Shown here piece by piece: positions 9,217 through 18,178 of a DNA stretch of 64,000 bases. Within the stretch, counting starts at the first letter, position 1. The number at the start of each line of letters is the position of its first letter. A program made the translations under genes and the position numbers. The notes under the pieces were generated by a model. That model did no database searches, was not told where the DNA came from, and was given only the letters and a program-made list of their open reading frames with translations. Source of the stretch: Rossellomorea marisflavi (GTDB lineage: Bacteria > Bacillota > Bacilli > Bacillales > Bacillaceae_B); the NCBI RefSeq assembly GCF_009806575.1, contig NZ_CP047095.1:724001-788000 (forward strand), given 5' to 3'.

Positions 9217-10355
9217 ATGAAGGAAGCTTGGTGGAAGCGGGCACACTATCTGGGCGAAAGTGACTTGATTTCTTTAGAGAAGGCATTTGAATTTGCATCC
9301 CGGGCCCACGACGGTCAGAAGCGGGCGACAGGAGAACCGTATATGACGCATCCGGTAGCGGTCTGTTCGATCCTGATGGAGGAACAAGCAGACCTCCCTA
9401 CCCTTATGTCTGCCCTGCTTCATGATGTGGTCGAAGATACGGACGTGACGATCGATGAAGTGGAGAAGCAGTTCGGACAGGAAGTCTCAAGGATCGTGGA
9501 TGGCTTGACCAAGGTGGAGAGGGGAATGATGAGCAAGGAAGAACATCACGCCACCAATATGCAGAAGCTTCTCTCTGCTACAGCGGATGACGTCAGGGTC
9601 GCCGTGGTGAAGATTGCCGACCGACTCCATAATATGAGGACCCTTGACGTCAAACCGGTAGAGAAACAGATCCCGTATGCGAATGAGGCCTTGATCTTCT
9701 TCGCCCCCTTGCCGGAAAGCTCGGACTGAGGAAGATGAGGGCGGAGCTGGAGGAAATCAGTTTCCCATTTTTGAATCCGGTGCGGTGCAGTGAAGTGGTA
9801 GGGGCAGTGGAATCGTATTCCGCGCAGTTTGATCGTGTATTCCAGCAGGTCAGGGAAAAGGTAGGGGGGACCGCCACTTTTGAAGGAATGAGGGAGCCAC
9901 TCTATCAGAGTTATTCCCTACTGCAGGATGATGTGGAAGTATCCGATCTTTATTCCATCCGGATCACCACGGATTCAGTGCTGGGCTGCTACTCCGTCAT
10001 GGGGAGCGTCCATCAGGTGTTCAAGCCGGTGGCAGATGCCTTTGTCGATCATCTTGCCCTGACAGTCTCCCCCTTCAATCAAAAACTCCAAACAAAGGTA
10101 TGGGTCGGGAACGACATGGTGAGAATCATTCTGCAAACGAGGGAAGGGAAAGCACTCTCCGATCAAGGGGTATTGGCCCTATTGAGAGAGGAAAAGTCTT
10201 CAGTGTCCATTCAGAGATTGAGCCATGAATGTCTCGGTTGGGACATCCACAACGCCACGGAGATCGCAGAGGATGTACTCGAATTTGAAGCGGTGGTTTC
10301 CCATGCACTGTTCCAAGAGACCATCACCATCTACACGCCCGATTGGAACGCTTAG
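9217..10355 (+). pseudogene. RelA/SpoT-like HD hydrolase with degenerate synthetase domain, -1 frameshift
   Basis: The N-terminal half is a classic RSH (p)ppGpp hydrolase domain: AHDGQKRATGEPYMTHPVAV, LLHDVVEDTDVT and VKIADRLHNMRTL, all catalytic residues in place. The frame ends at 9729; continuing in the -1 frame from the C5 run 9704-9708 gives FFAPLAGKLGLRKMRAELEEISFPFLNP, exactly the RSH linker, to 10355. The region corresponding to the synthetase keeps SDLYSIRI but lacks the usual substrate-binding RxKxxxS-type motif, and there are no ACT or TGS domains. The restored protein is about 379 residues, about half a full RSH. Likely a hydrolase-only or regulatory relative. ATG 9217 fits the AGGGGATG site best. 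Confidence 0.75.
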
Positions 10356-10488
10356 ACGCTGCCCGCAGGGGCGGATTGAATAAGCATATGATCATGTTCA
10401 GTTAAGAAAGGGTAAGATCACTCATGGAAAATAGTAAATCTCATATCATAGAAAACTTCAGGGAAAGGACCTTGATGAGGGTGATAGC

Positions 10489-10776
10489 ATGTACTTTGTA
10501 TTGATTTCGTCCTTTCTATTATTCTCTCTTTTAACCGGATATACAGGCTACCAAGGGGAATGGGTGTACTGTGCGATATTCGGGGTAGTCTCCATCATCA
10601 TCCTGGGGGCGACGGTCCGGCGTTATCGGTCCCAATCAAAGAGAACATCCAAAAAAGATTCCACTTACTGGGACTGCGTGGATTGTGCGTATCTTGGTGA
10701 CTGTGTGCCGGTACCAAGGGGAGTAGGGAAGCATGTGGGTGGAGGCGATTGCTGTGGATTTGACTGCACACCTTAA
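10489..10776 (+). CDS. two-helix membrane protein with Cys-rich tail
   Basis: 95 residues. Two membrane helices (VLISSFLLFSLLTGYTG and WVYCAIFGVVSIIILGATV), a basic stretch, then a cysteine-rich end: WDCVDCAYLGDC, followed by GGDCCGFDCTP. Six to seven closely spaced Cys suggest metal binding or disulfides. ATG 10489 follows ATGAGGGTGATAG. Its last 23 bases overlap the start of the DUF2085 gene, itself Cys-containing, suggesting a functional pair. No family recognised. Confidence 0.65.
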   Translation: MYFVLISSFLLFSLLTGYTGYQGEWVYCAIFGVVSIIILGATVRRYRSQSKRTSKKDSTYWDCVDCAYLGDCVPVPRGVGKHVGGGDCCGFDCTP

Positions 10777-11107
10777 ATCCACGCTCTACGGGTTCTTCCG
10801 CACGGTGCCCTGTCATCGGAGGGAAGAGCGATGTTTTCATATCGGAGGGGAGGCCATACCGATCTGTTCCAGATGCCTGTTCATCCTGATCGGCATGCTG
10901 TTTCTCCCCCTGTTCCTGGTATACCCCCTGCCCATCTACATCGGGTTTGTCCTGCAGGTTCCCATGGTGCTGGATGGGTGGACTCAGCTCAAACGGTGGA
11001 GAACCAGTACCAATGCCCTTAGGAGTGCAACGGGTTTGATGAGCGGGTTGGGGCTATCCATGGGGATAGCAGGATTTTTTTGGAACATCATTGCATGGTT
11101 GCCGTAA
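10754..11107 (+). CDS. DUF2085 family membrane protein
   Basis: About 117 residues. The family signature is visible: FRTVPCHRREERCFHIGGEAIPICSRCLFILIG, with the conserved CHR and CxRC cysteines, followed by further membrane helices. GTG 10754 is preferred because GGAGG at 10741-10745 lies eight bases upstream; an in-frame ATG at 10733 is possible. The family has no established function. It overlaps the previous Cys-rich membrane gene and is probably coexpressed with it. Confidence 0.8.
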   Translation: MDLTAHLKSTLYGFFRTVPCHRREERCFHIGGEAIPICSRCLFILIGMLFLPLFLVYPLPIYIGFVLQVPMVLDGWTQLKRWRTSTNALRSATGLMSGLGLSMGIAGFFWNIIAWLP

Positions 11108-11134
11108 TTCGACTAAAGAGATCCGAGGTGCACG

Positions 11135-11722
11135 ATGAATACCATCATCTATTTGATCAGACATGGCGATTCCCCGAAGACGGGAGAAGTCGAACGCCTC
11201 AGGGGGCTGAGCGAAAAAGGACAGGCAGACGCCGGACGGGTGACGGAGCTCCTGAAGGACGAGGGGATCGATGTATTCGTCTCCAGTCCGTATAAGCGGG
11301 CCGTCCTGACGATCGAGGAGCTGGCTACCCTGTCTGGAAAAGACATACTGCTCTATGAGGAATTGAGAGAAAGAATGTTTTCTTCCGGGGTGAACCGGAT
11401 GGCTGATGCGGAGCTGTATCCCCTCCTTGAGGAGTCGTTTAAGGATCCCCATTACTCCCTGCCTGGTGCAGAGTCGAATGCCGACTGTCAGGTGCGGGCC
11501 GTTGAGGTCATCAAAGAGCTATTGTCCCGTTATCAAGGCCGCAAGATTGCCGTTGGTACCCACGGGGCAGTGATGACGCTCATGATGCAGCACTTTGACG
11601 AGAGGGTTGGACTGGACTTCCTGCTGGGGACATCGAAGCCTGATATTTACAAACTGACCTTTGACGGGGAACAGCTGATTGAGGTAGAGAGAATGTGGGA
11701 TCCCGTCCCACGTACAAGCTGA
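11135..11722 (+). CDS. histidine phosphatase family protein
   Basis: Phosphoglycerate-mutase-like phosphatase of 195 residues. RHG at 9-11 provides the catalytic His; SSPYKRAV and the second His in VGTHGAVM complete the active site. The substrate is not predictable: the family includes phosphatases of sugar phosphates and nucleotides. Ribosome binding site GAGGTG eight bases before ATG. Short distance to the DUF2085 gene (27 bases) suggests cotranscription. Confidence 0.9.
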   Translation: MNTIIYLIRHGDSPKTGEVERLRGLSEKGQADAGRVTELLKDEGIDVFVSSPYKRAVLTIEELATLSGKDILLYEELRERMFSSGVNRMADAELYPLLEESFKDPHYSLPGAESNADCQVRAVEVIKELLSRYQGRKIAVGTHGAVMTLMMQHFDERVGLDFLLGTSKPDIYKLTFDGEQLIEVERMWDPVPRTS

Positions 11723-11746
11723 GGTGGAGGACGCCTCGGTTTTTTT
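11719..11746 (+). terminator. intrinsic terminator
   Basis: Stem CTGAGG / CCTCGG with nine-base loop and long T-rich tail; it starts within the stop codon region of the phosphatase gene. Confidence 0.75.
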
Positions 11747-11835
11747 GTTTTTTCAGAGAGCCGGCGGCATTTCATATGGATGAATTATGATACAATTTTC
11801 CATATGAAGAACGGTAGCGAAAGGGAGGATCCATC

Positions 11836-13911
11836 ATGAAATCATTGGAGCTTATCGACAAAGCGAGGGCAGGGGACCGAGATGTCCTGAGGGAGCATAG
11901 GTGGCTGCAGTACCTTTACCTGACGAGAGAGCAGCATATCAATCTGGAGCAGATCACCTCCCTTGAGAGGATGCCGGTGAACCCGGTCCTTCCTTATGTG
12001 GAACGTACCTTGCTCGTGCTGAATGAAATGGATCTGCCGGAGAAGGAGAAGGGAATCATCGAGGAAGTGCTGGTGTGGTCGGAAGTGGCCAAGGGCGGTA
12101 CGAAGCATCAGCGGAACGTCTGGGGAAAGAAGGGCTTCCAGCTCGATATCCACAATATAGGATCGGCACAGATTTATGCGGCGGAGCAGATGAGTCTTCC
12201 TCTTCACCTGCGGGATCTGGAGCGGGAGGAGCTCCTCTACACCCTGATCCTGACCCATGGGCTGATCGGTCAATTTATCCGAGGAGAGGTGCGCTACAAG
12301 CAGCTGCACCCCCTCATTCAGTGGATGGATGAGCACAATGGAATCGGTGTGGATATGGAAGTGGTCCTGAAGAAACTCAATCAGTGCATCATCCAGGGAG
12401 TGTCGAATGAGATTTGGGAAGTGGTGAAGGACGAAGCAGATCAGATTGTTTCTTTCCTGATCGACGGAGAACGTTCAGTGGAAATGACGCTGAAAGCAAG
12501 GATCGAGCGGCTTCGCCGGTCTTCGATTGAAAATGGCGAGAATGTCGACCGTGAGTATGACCGATATATGGCGGATGCCAGGTTGAACGGCTATGTGGAA
12601 AGCTTCTTTAAGAAGACCGATCTGTGGTACGTCGAATCCGCCCTGAAGGAGTTTACGCTGGAAGAGTTCCTGAAGATCTTCCTCTTGATCTATCAAAAGG
12701 TGAACCCCCTCTCCATACAGCATGTGAGCTTCGAGGCGTTCATGAAAGACATCTACTATGATTACAAAGGCCGGAAAACCATCAATCTGTATAAAAAGAG
12801 GATCATAGAATCGTATCTGAAAGAGTTCTCCCTCGAAGATCTCCTTCACGGGGAGAAGCCGGTCAATGAGCACGTCGAGCTAGAGGCTGAGCCCATGGAT
12901 CTCTTGGGTCAGATCATCGGGGTCCGATTCCGATATTCGGCAGCAGGGGAGAAGCTCATCGAATTCTGTCAGGAAGCAGAAAAGTCCCCTCACTATGAGC
13001 GGGCGACGATCCTCCTGTATGATTTCTTCGGCTTCAGGAAGGATGCCTTCGATCGCCTGCAGAACGAACACACCTATCTGTCCGACATGAATAGCGGCCA
13101 GGATCATAAGCGCATTATTTCAGACTTTGCCACGGGAACGCTGATGCTCGACATCGGCGCGGGCGGTGGTGTCATGCTTGATGTGTTGTCGGATGATCAC
13201 CCGGAAGCCAATGTCGTCGGAATCGACGTCTCCACCAATGTCATCGAAGAACTGACGAGGAGGAAAAACCGAGAGAACAAGCGATGGACCGTGCAGCAGG
13301 CCGATGCCCTCGAGCTGAGGGCCTATTATGAGCCTGGGTCCGTCGACACCATTGTCTTCTCCTCAATCCTCCATGAAATGTTCTCGTATATCCCGTACGA
13401 GGGGAAGAAGTTCAATCATGACGTGATCATCCAGGCGCTGAGAAGTTCTTTCGAAGTCCTCGGCGAAGGCGGCCGGATCATCATCAGGGACGGGATCATG
13501 ACGGAGCCGAAGGATGCCTACCGCACGATCGAATTCAAGGACGAAAACGGGCACGCATTCTTCAAGCGGTACGCCCATGATTTCAAGGGAAGGAAGCTGA
13601 AATGCGAATTCCTCCAAGACGGCCGGATCAAGCTTCCCGTCAATGATGCCATGGAATTCCTCTACACGTATACGTGGGGCGAAGAAGCCTATCCCCATGA
13701 AGTGCAGGAGCAATTCGGCTACTACACGCCATCCGAGTTCAAGGGGGCCATCAAGGAAGCCTTGGGAGATAAGGCAAAAATCGTTGCGTTCAAGCATTAT
13801 CTCCAGGACGGGTATGAGGAGTTCCTCGCTCCGAAGGTGACGGTGCGGGATGAAGACGGGATCGAGGGATTGCCGGATAGTACGTGCTTTATTGTGATTG
13901 AAAAGGTATGA
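11836..13911 (+). CDS. SAM-dependent methyltransferase with large N-terminal domain of unknown function
   Basis: 691 residues. The methyltransferase begins near residue 430: LMLDIGAGGGVMLDVL (about 435-450) is the SAM-binding motif I, VVGIDVS the acidic loop, and VDTIVFSSILHEMF motif IV. The preceding 400 residues are mostly helical and charged, with no motif I recognise; the segment after the Rossmann fold contains EFLYTYTWGEEAYPHEVQEQFGYYTPSEF, probably a substrate lid. No membrane segment. Monocistronic: preceded and followed by terminators, with its own GGGAGG ribosome binding site. Candidate substrates (protein, RNA, small molecule) cannot be separated. Confidence 0.75.
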   Translation: MKSLELIDKARAGDRDVLREHRWLQYLYLTREQHINLEQITSLERMPVNPVLPYVERTLLVLNEMDLPEKEKGIIEEVLVWSEVAKGGTKHQRNVWGKKGFQLDIHNIGSAQIYAAEQMSLPLHLRDLEREELLYTLILTHGLIGQFIRGEVRYKQLHPLIQWMDEHNGIGVDMEVVLKKLNQCIIQGVSNEIWEVVKDEADQIVSFLIDGERSVEMTLKARIERLRRSSIENGENVDREYDRYMADARLNGYVESFFKKTDLWYVESALKEFTLEEFLKIFLLIYQKVNPLSIQHVSFEAFMKDIYYDYKGRKTINLYKKRIIESYLKEFSLEDLLHGEKPVNEHVELEAEPMDLLGQIIGVRFRYSAAGEKLIEFCQEAEKSPHYERATILLYDFFGFRKDAFDRLQNEHTYLSDMNSGQDHKRIISDFATGTLMLDIGAGGGVMLDVLSDDHPEANVVGIDVSTNVIEELTRRKNRENKRWTVQQADALELRAYYEPGSVDTIVFSSILHEMFSYIPYEGKKFNHDVIIQALRSSFEVLGEGGRIIIRDGIMTEPKDAYRTIEFKDENGHAFFKRYAHDFKGRKLKCEFLQDGRIKLPVNDAMEFLYTYTWGEEAYPHEVQEQFGYYTPSEFKGAIKEALGDKAKIVAFKHYLQDGYEEFLAPKVTVRDEDGIEGLPDSTCFIVIEKV

Positions 13912-13919
13912 AATGAAAG

Positions 13920-13956
13920 GAACCCCTGGGGCATTGGAGCCTCAGGGGTTCTGTTT
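13920..13956. terminator. intrinsic terminator, bidirectional
   Basis: Long stem GAACCCCTGGGGC / GCCTCAGGGGTTC (one mismatch) with T tail; serves the methyltransferase gene and, on the other strand, the permease operon ending at 13957. Confidence 0.85.
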
Positions 13957-14982
13957 TTAAACACTCTTTTTTTCAAGCCTGATCATATCAAAATCCTGCT
14001 GAGAATAGGTTTTGCCTGGTTTGACACGTTTGTCTACTTTTTTCTTCCTTCCTTGGCCTTCTTCATTCGTTTCGAGAAGCATCCTTTTCAGGTTCGAGCT
14101 GATCGTGTTGAATAGGAAGATCAGGATCGCAAAGAAGAGGAGCGGTGCCACCAGGAGCCATGGGGTGACGAAGATGGCGTTGGTGTTCATGCTGATCATG
14201 GATGCCCATTCATAATTGACGTTGAAGTAGAGCGGTTCGGAGTCTTCTCCTCCCGGTAGATACCGGAGGCCGCCAAGGGTCAGGGTCAGAATGCCGAGCT
14301 GGATGAGCAGGGCAAGGGTCTGGGAGATCTGCTCTGAGAACAGAACGATGGAGTGCCGCAGGAATTGTGGCCACAGGTGGGTCCGGATCAGGTGCCGGTT
14401 GGTCCCTCCGAGTGTCCGGGATGCCTCGATGAATTCGTTGTGCATGAACAGTTTCATTTCTTCCCCCATATAGATGCCGAGGGATGGAATGATCACGATC
14501 GCGATGGCAATCACCTGGATGATGATATAGGTGTTGGATTCAAGTGCCGCCGACTGATACGCCTGATCCACGTAGTGCAGAAGGGCATACACGATGATGA
14601 CGAGCGGGATGAATTGGAACACTTCGGCAAGTCCTTTCACATGTTTCAACACGACTTTTGGAAGGAAAGTATAGATCAGACCCGAGATGAAACCGAAGAC
14701 CATCCTGAGGAATGCGATGGCGATGGTCGCCAGGATGGTGTATTTTGCACCGGCAATCAGGAGCGAGAACAGGTTCAGGCCGGTTTTTTCACTTCCGAGC
14801 GGTGGCATTTCAAGCGGTGAGTAGGGTGGAGCAGCATAAATCTTCCCAGAAGCATCCTTCAAGTATTTCACCGTGTCCTCGTCGAACCCTGGATTGAGGA
14901 TAGGCAGGAGGAAACTGGCCAGTATGAGGAGGGCGATAACGGAAAGCGGCAGGTAGAGACCGAGTATCCATTTTTTATTCAA
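13957..14982 (-). CDS. ABC transporter permease, OppC/DppC-like
   Basis: 341-residue inner-membrane subunit of a peptide/nickel-type importer. N-terminal helix, an extracytoplasmic loop, then the five-helix permease core with the coupling-helix signature EASRTLGGTNRHLIRTHLWPQ (EAA motif) that contacts the ATPase. A basic cytosolic tail follows the last helix. Start overlaps the upstream permease gene by eight bases. No binding protein or ATPase gene is adjacent, so the pair must borrow these from elsewhere or has a different job. Substrate unknown. Confidence 0.82.
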   Translation of the reverse strand: MNKKWILGLYLPLSVIALLILASFLLPILNPGFDEDTVKYLKDASGKIYAAPPYSPLEMPPLGSEKTGLNLFSLLIAGAKYTILATIAIAFLRMVFGFISGLIYTFLPKVVLKHVKGLAEVFQFIPLVIIVYALLHYVDQAYQSAALESNTYIIIQVIAIAIVIIPSLGIYMGEEMKLFMHNEFIEASRTLGGTNRHLIRTHLWPQFLRHSIVLFSEQISQTLALLIQLGILTLTLGGLRYLPGGEDSEPLYFNVNYEWASMISMNTNAIFVTPWLLVAPLLFFAILIFLFNTISSNLKRMLLETNEEGQGRKKKVDKRVKPGKTYSQQDFDMIRLEKKSV

Positions 14983-15862
14983 CAGTCGTCCCCTCCTTTA
15001 ACCAGGTTTTCAAACAAAGTGAGCCGAGTGCATAAATCGCGTAGAACGGCAGGACAAGCAGGACCATCCCCACCAGGAAGGCGGGGGGAGAAGCGGTGGA
15101 AGCAAACAGCAGGGCTTTCATGAAGCCATGGATGTTGAACAGGAGTTCGATGATCAATAGATTTGAGAGCATGAGAAGGAACACAGGCTTGGAGTGATAG
15201 AAGAAATGGATCCATACGTTCCGGAAGAGATGAACCCATAGCGTATAAGACTTTGAGAATCCTTTGGAATACGAGAACTCGATATACGGCTTGGACTCTT
15301 CCTCCCGCAGCTGGAAGATGAAGTTCTTGATGAGGTAGGTTATGGGCAAAATCGCAAGACAGACGATGGGCAAGACGTAAATCCGGTCCTCCCCGAGGGT
15401 GTAGATATCGAAGAGAAGAAATCCAGTCCTCTTAAAGAGCCAGATAATGAAAAGCTGAAGCAGGACGACGATGAACACATCCGGCAAGGCATCAAGTCCA
15501 TCCAGAAAACGGCTGACGATCCGGCCCGCCTTCCGCGGAAGCAACATGAAGCAGTAGCTGAGCACAATGGCGACGACAATCGCCAAAAGAAAGGCACCAA
15601 GCAAAATCAGGAAGGAGTACCCGTAAGACTCGGCAAACACTTCCGTTACAGGATACGTTCTATCGGATTCCCCCCAAGGGATGCGGAGAGTCGAGAAGTC
15701 CCCGATCTGCGTGAGCGTCGTCTTCATGGACAAAACGAAGTTGTCCAGATTGATCACCAGTTCATGGTCATACTGCAACATGGCGCTCACACTGCTGACC
15801 AACAAGAAACCTATGAAAATAAAAAAGGTGTAGAGAAGCCCTGACGATATCTTTTTCATCAT
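14975..15862 (-). CDS. ABC transporter permease, OppB/DppB-like
   Basis: 295-residue first gene of the permease pair. N-terminal helix, a long extracytoplasmic loop (YDHELVINLDNF onwards), then the core helices. The EAA region is degenerate (EFSYSKGFSKSYTLWVHLFRN), still placing Gly and the basic partner residues. Two consecutive ATGs start the gene, with AAGGGGGAA just upstream. It is divergent from a lipoprotein gene; the AT-rich stretch 15880-15990 between them must hold both promoters. Confidence 0.8.
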   Translation of the reverse strand: MMKKISSGLLYTFFIFIGFLLVSSVSAMLQYDHELVINLDNFVLSMKTTLTQIGDFSTLRIPWGESDRTYPVTEVFAESYGYSFLILLGAFLLAIVVAIVLSYCFMLLPRKAGRIVSRFLDGLDALPDVFIVVLLQLFIIWLFKRTGFLLFDIYTLGEDRIYVLPIVCLAILPITYLIKNFIFQLREEESKPYIEFSYSKGFSKSYTLWVHLFRNVWIHFFYHSKPVFLLMLSNLLIIELLFNIHGFMKALLFASTASPPAFLVGMVLLVLPFYAIYALGSLCLKTWLKEGTTVE

Positions 15863-16008
15863 TTCCCCCTTATCTTTTTCTTTAATCTAAATATTCTGAA
15901 TTTAATTGACAATCTTTTGGTAACATACTACCATTAAATTGTAATTAAGGAAATTGTTTATAGATAATTTTTTCATAAATGATTCCAGATTCCTCGAAAA
16001 GGTGGGAA

Positions 16009-16665
16009 ATGATGAGAAGTAAACGGCTGGTTTTAACGATTCTCATATTGTGTATGCTTGTTATTTTGGCAGGATGCAGGGTGGTGGCGTTTGAGGGACT
16101 GAAGGAGAAGGGACCTAAGAACAATGAAGTGCGTAAGCCAAAAGCGGTGATGGTGGACCTTAATCCTACATTGATGCTGTCTAAACGAAGAATGATCATC
16201 CGGGGGGAAACCACACTTACGGAAGGGACCATCGTGACTATACAGCTGAGACCTTTCGATCCTAAGGACAATTATATGAGTATTGTGAATGGTGGTGCGG
16301 AACCTACAGATGAAGTAAAGGTAAAAGAAGATGTAGAGGTGGATAGTCAGGGGCAATTTGGCCCCGTAGTTTTTTTGCGAAGCGTTCCTGAACTCGAGGA
16401 AAGGTTCCGGTTGGAAGCCATCATTGATCCACGTAACCAAAATAAGAAAGTGCAGGAGCTCCTTGGCTCATCTGGAGAACGCATCAAAGATAGTAGGGGG
16501 ATGAATACCGTAACAGAGGAGGAACAAGAAATCATAGTGATTCGGAAATATACAGACCTCATGACCTATGAAGAGAGTGGGGGAACGATTGATCCCAGAC
16601 CCTTTGTTGCCGGGGAAAAAGGAGAGGAAATCTCTCCCACGGGAGGACCAAATCTTAAGAACTAA
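16009..16665 (+). CDS. lipoprotein of unknown function
   Basis: About 218 residues with a type II signal peptide: basic start, hydrophobic core and lipobox LAGC near residue 22. After it, VMVDLNPTLMLSKRRMIIRGETTLTEGTIVTIQLRPFD looks like an Ig-fold strand pattern, so an extracytoplasmic beta-domain is likely. Start at ATG 16009 (or 16012) after AAAGGTGGG. Divergent from the permease operon and closed by a strong terminator, so monocistronic. No family recognised. Confidence 0.75.
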   Translation: MMRSKRLVLTILILCMLVILAGCRVVAFEGLKEKGPKNNEVRKPKAVMVDLNPTLMLSKRRMIIRGETTLTEGTIVTIQLRPFDPKDNYMSIVNGGAEPTDEVKVKEDVEVDSQGQFGPVVFLRSVPELEERFRLEAIIDPRNQNKKVQELLGSSGERIKDSRGMNTVTEEEQEIIVIRKYTDLMTYEESGGTIDPRPFVAGEKGEEISPTGGPNLKN

Positions 16666-16692
16666 TTTCCTAATCGGAGACATAGTACAAAA

Positions 16693-16730
16693 AGGTTCTA
16701 TCTCTAAAAGTAGAGATAGAACCTCTTTGT
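16693..16730. terminator. intrinsic terminator, bidirectional
   Basis: Perfect 13-bp stem AGGTTCTATCTCT / AGAGATAGAACCT with a six-base loop between the converging lipoprotein and MocR genes. Confidence 0.9.
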
Positions 16731-16765
16731 ATGGAGAAAAAGCTCAAGAACGAAAGCGGTTCTTC

Positions 16766-18166
16766 TTATTCTGGTGGCCTTTCCCACGTCCGACTCAACC
16801 GCGCCACTCCCTCCACAATCTCCTCCTCCGTCAGCTTCCCCAGCCCAAGTTGCAGGTGAGGGTACCGGGGCTGTACCTCCACAAAATACTTCGAACATCC
16901 ATATACGCCAACGTCATGTTTGCGTGCTCTTTCAATCAATTCCTTCTCGGTCTGATCGGTCTTCACTTCAACCACGACAAAGATCCCCGAATGCTCGCCC
17001 TTGATATCAATATCGGTTTGGAATGCCTGTCGAAGCTCCCTCACCAATACGTTCATCCGATTTCGATATAAAGCCTTCAATTTCCGGAGGTGTGGATACC
17101 AGTGTCCATCCTTCATGAAACGGGCCAGTGTCTTCTGATGGATGGGGGAAGCGGATTGTTCGAATAGCCCTGCGTTTTCCCGGTACAGCGCCAGCAAGCT
17201 TGGCGGCAGGACCATATAGCTGATCCTGATCGAGGGAAGAAGGGCTTTTGAGAAGGTTCCCATGAAGATGGTGCGTCCGCTATGGTCCATGCTTTGAAGA
17301 GAGGGGACAGGCTGGTGGATGTAGCGGAATTCGCTGTCGTAGTCATCCTCGATGATGTAGCCGTCGACCTCATGTGCCCAGCGGAGGAGATCGAGCCTCT
17401 GATTCACGGGCATGGTCACGCCTGTCGGGTAGTGGTGGGTCGGCGTGGTATAGAGAAGGGTGGCAGGTGACTGCCTGAGTTCCCCTGTATGGATGCCTGA
17501 CGATGTGACTGGGATGGGATGAACCTCAAACCCCATGAGGGAGAAGAGGTTTCTGGACAGGTCGTACCCCGGATCCTCCACGGCAATCACATGGTGGGAC
17601 CTCAACATCAGGAGAAGCATGAGGAGCAACGACTTCGTGCCTGCGCCTATGATGATCTGGTCCGCAGCTGCCTGCACGCCCCGAGATTGAAATAGATAGT
17701 TCTCCAGTTCCCGTCTGAGCTCCATGTCCCCCTGCTTGTCGCCATAGGAGTACAGGGAAGGGTCATTCATGATTTTATTGGAATAGCGCCGCCACTTGGC
17801 GAGGGGGAAGCTGTCCTGATCCACCGTCCCGGTACGGAAGTCGACGTGGTGCCTGTTGGTTGGAACCACAGGGTCAGCAGTATCCGGAATCCGTTCATAG
17901 GCAAATACGCTATCTGACATTTTGGCTTCCACAAAGAAGCCTTTTTTATGTTCACTGCGGACGTATCCCTCTGAAAGAAGCTGCTCATAAGCGAGCTGCG
18001 TGGTGTTCCGGCTCACATCAAGCTGACGGGCAAGCTCCCTGATGGAAGGAAGCCTGGTTCCGTGCGGAAGTTTTCCTGAGGCGATCTGCGTGCGGATATA
18101 CTGATATACCTGATGATACATGGGGATCTGGCTATTTCGTTCAATGGAAAAAATCAATTCGGCCAT
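16766..18166 (-). CDS. MocR-family regulator (GntR wHTH fused to aminotransferase-like domain)
   Basis: 466 residues. Residues about 10-75 form a GntR winged helix (PMYHQVYQYIRTQIASGKL, LPSIRELARQLDVSRNTTQLAYEQL). The rest is a fold-type I PLP domain with IIGAGTKSLLLMLLLML, EDPGYDLSRN, EDDYDSEFRY and the PLP lysine in FMGTFSKALLPSIRISY. Such proteins sense PLP or an amine-type ligand and control an adjacent gene. It is divergent from an EamA transporter, the same arrangement as ycxD/ycxC in B. subtilis, so that exporter is the probable target. AGGAG precedes the ATG. Confidence 0.9.
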   Translation of the reverse strand: MAELIFSIERNSQIPMYHQVYQYIRTQIASGKLPHGTRLPSIRELARQLDVSRNTTQLAYEQLLSEGYVRSEHKKGFFVEAKMSDSVFAYERIPDTADPVVPTNRHHVDFRTGTVDQDSFPLAKWRRYSNKIMNDPSLYSYGDKQGDMELRRELENYLFQSRGVQAAADQIIIGAGTKSLLLMLLLMLRSHHVIAVEDPGYDLSRNLFSLMGFEVHPIPVTSSGIHTGELRQSPATLLYTTPTHHYPTGVTMPVNQRLDLLRWAHEVDGYIIEDDYDSEFRYIHQPVPSLQSMDHSGRTIFMGTFSKALLPSIRISYMVLPPSLLALYRENAGLFEQSASPIHQKTLARFMKDGHWYPHLRKLKALYRNRMNVLVRELRQAFQTDIDIKGEHSGIFVVVEVKTDQTEKELIERARKHDVGVYGCSKYFVEVQPRYPHLQLGLGKLTEEEIVEGVARLSRTWERPPE

Positions 18167-18178
18167 GAGAGTCTCCTA

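Noticed and set aside
5680-9708. Programmed -1 ribosomal frameshifting in the three split genes
   Set aside because: No heptamer of X-XXY-YYZ type and no downstream pseudoknot is evident; single-base loss in C/G runs explains all cases equally.
10424-10504. 26-codon ORF overlapping the start of the gene at 10489
   Set aside because: Weak ribosome binding site and no supporting feature; could be a leader peptide but not supported.
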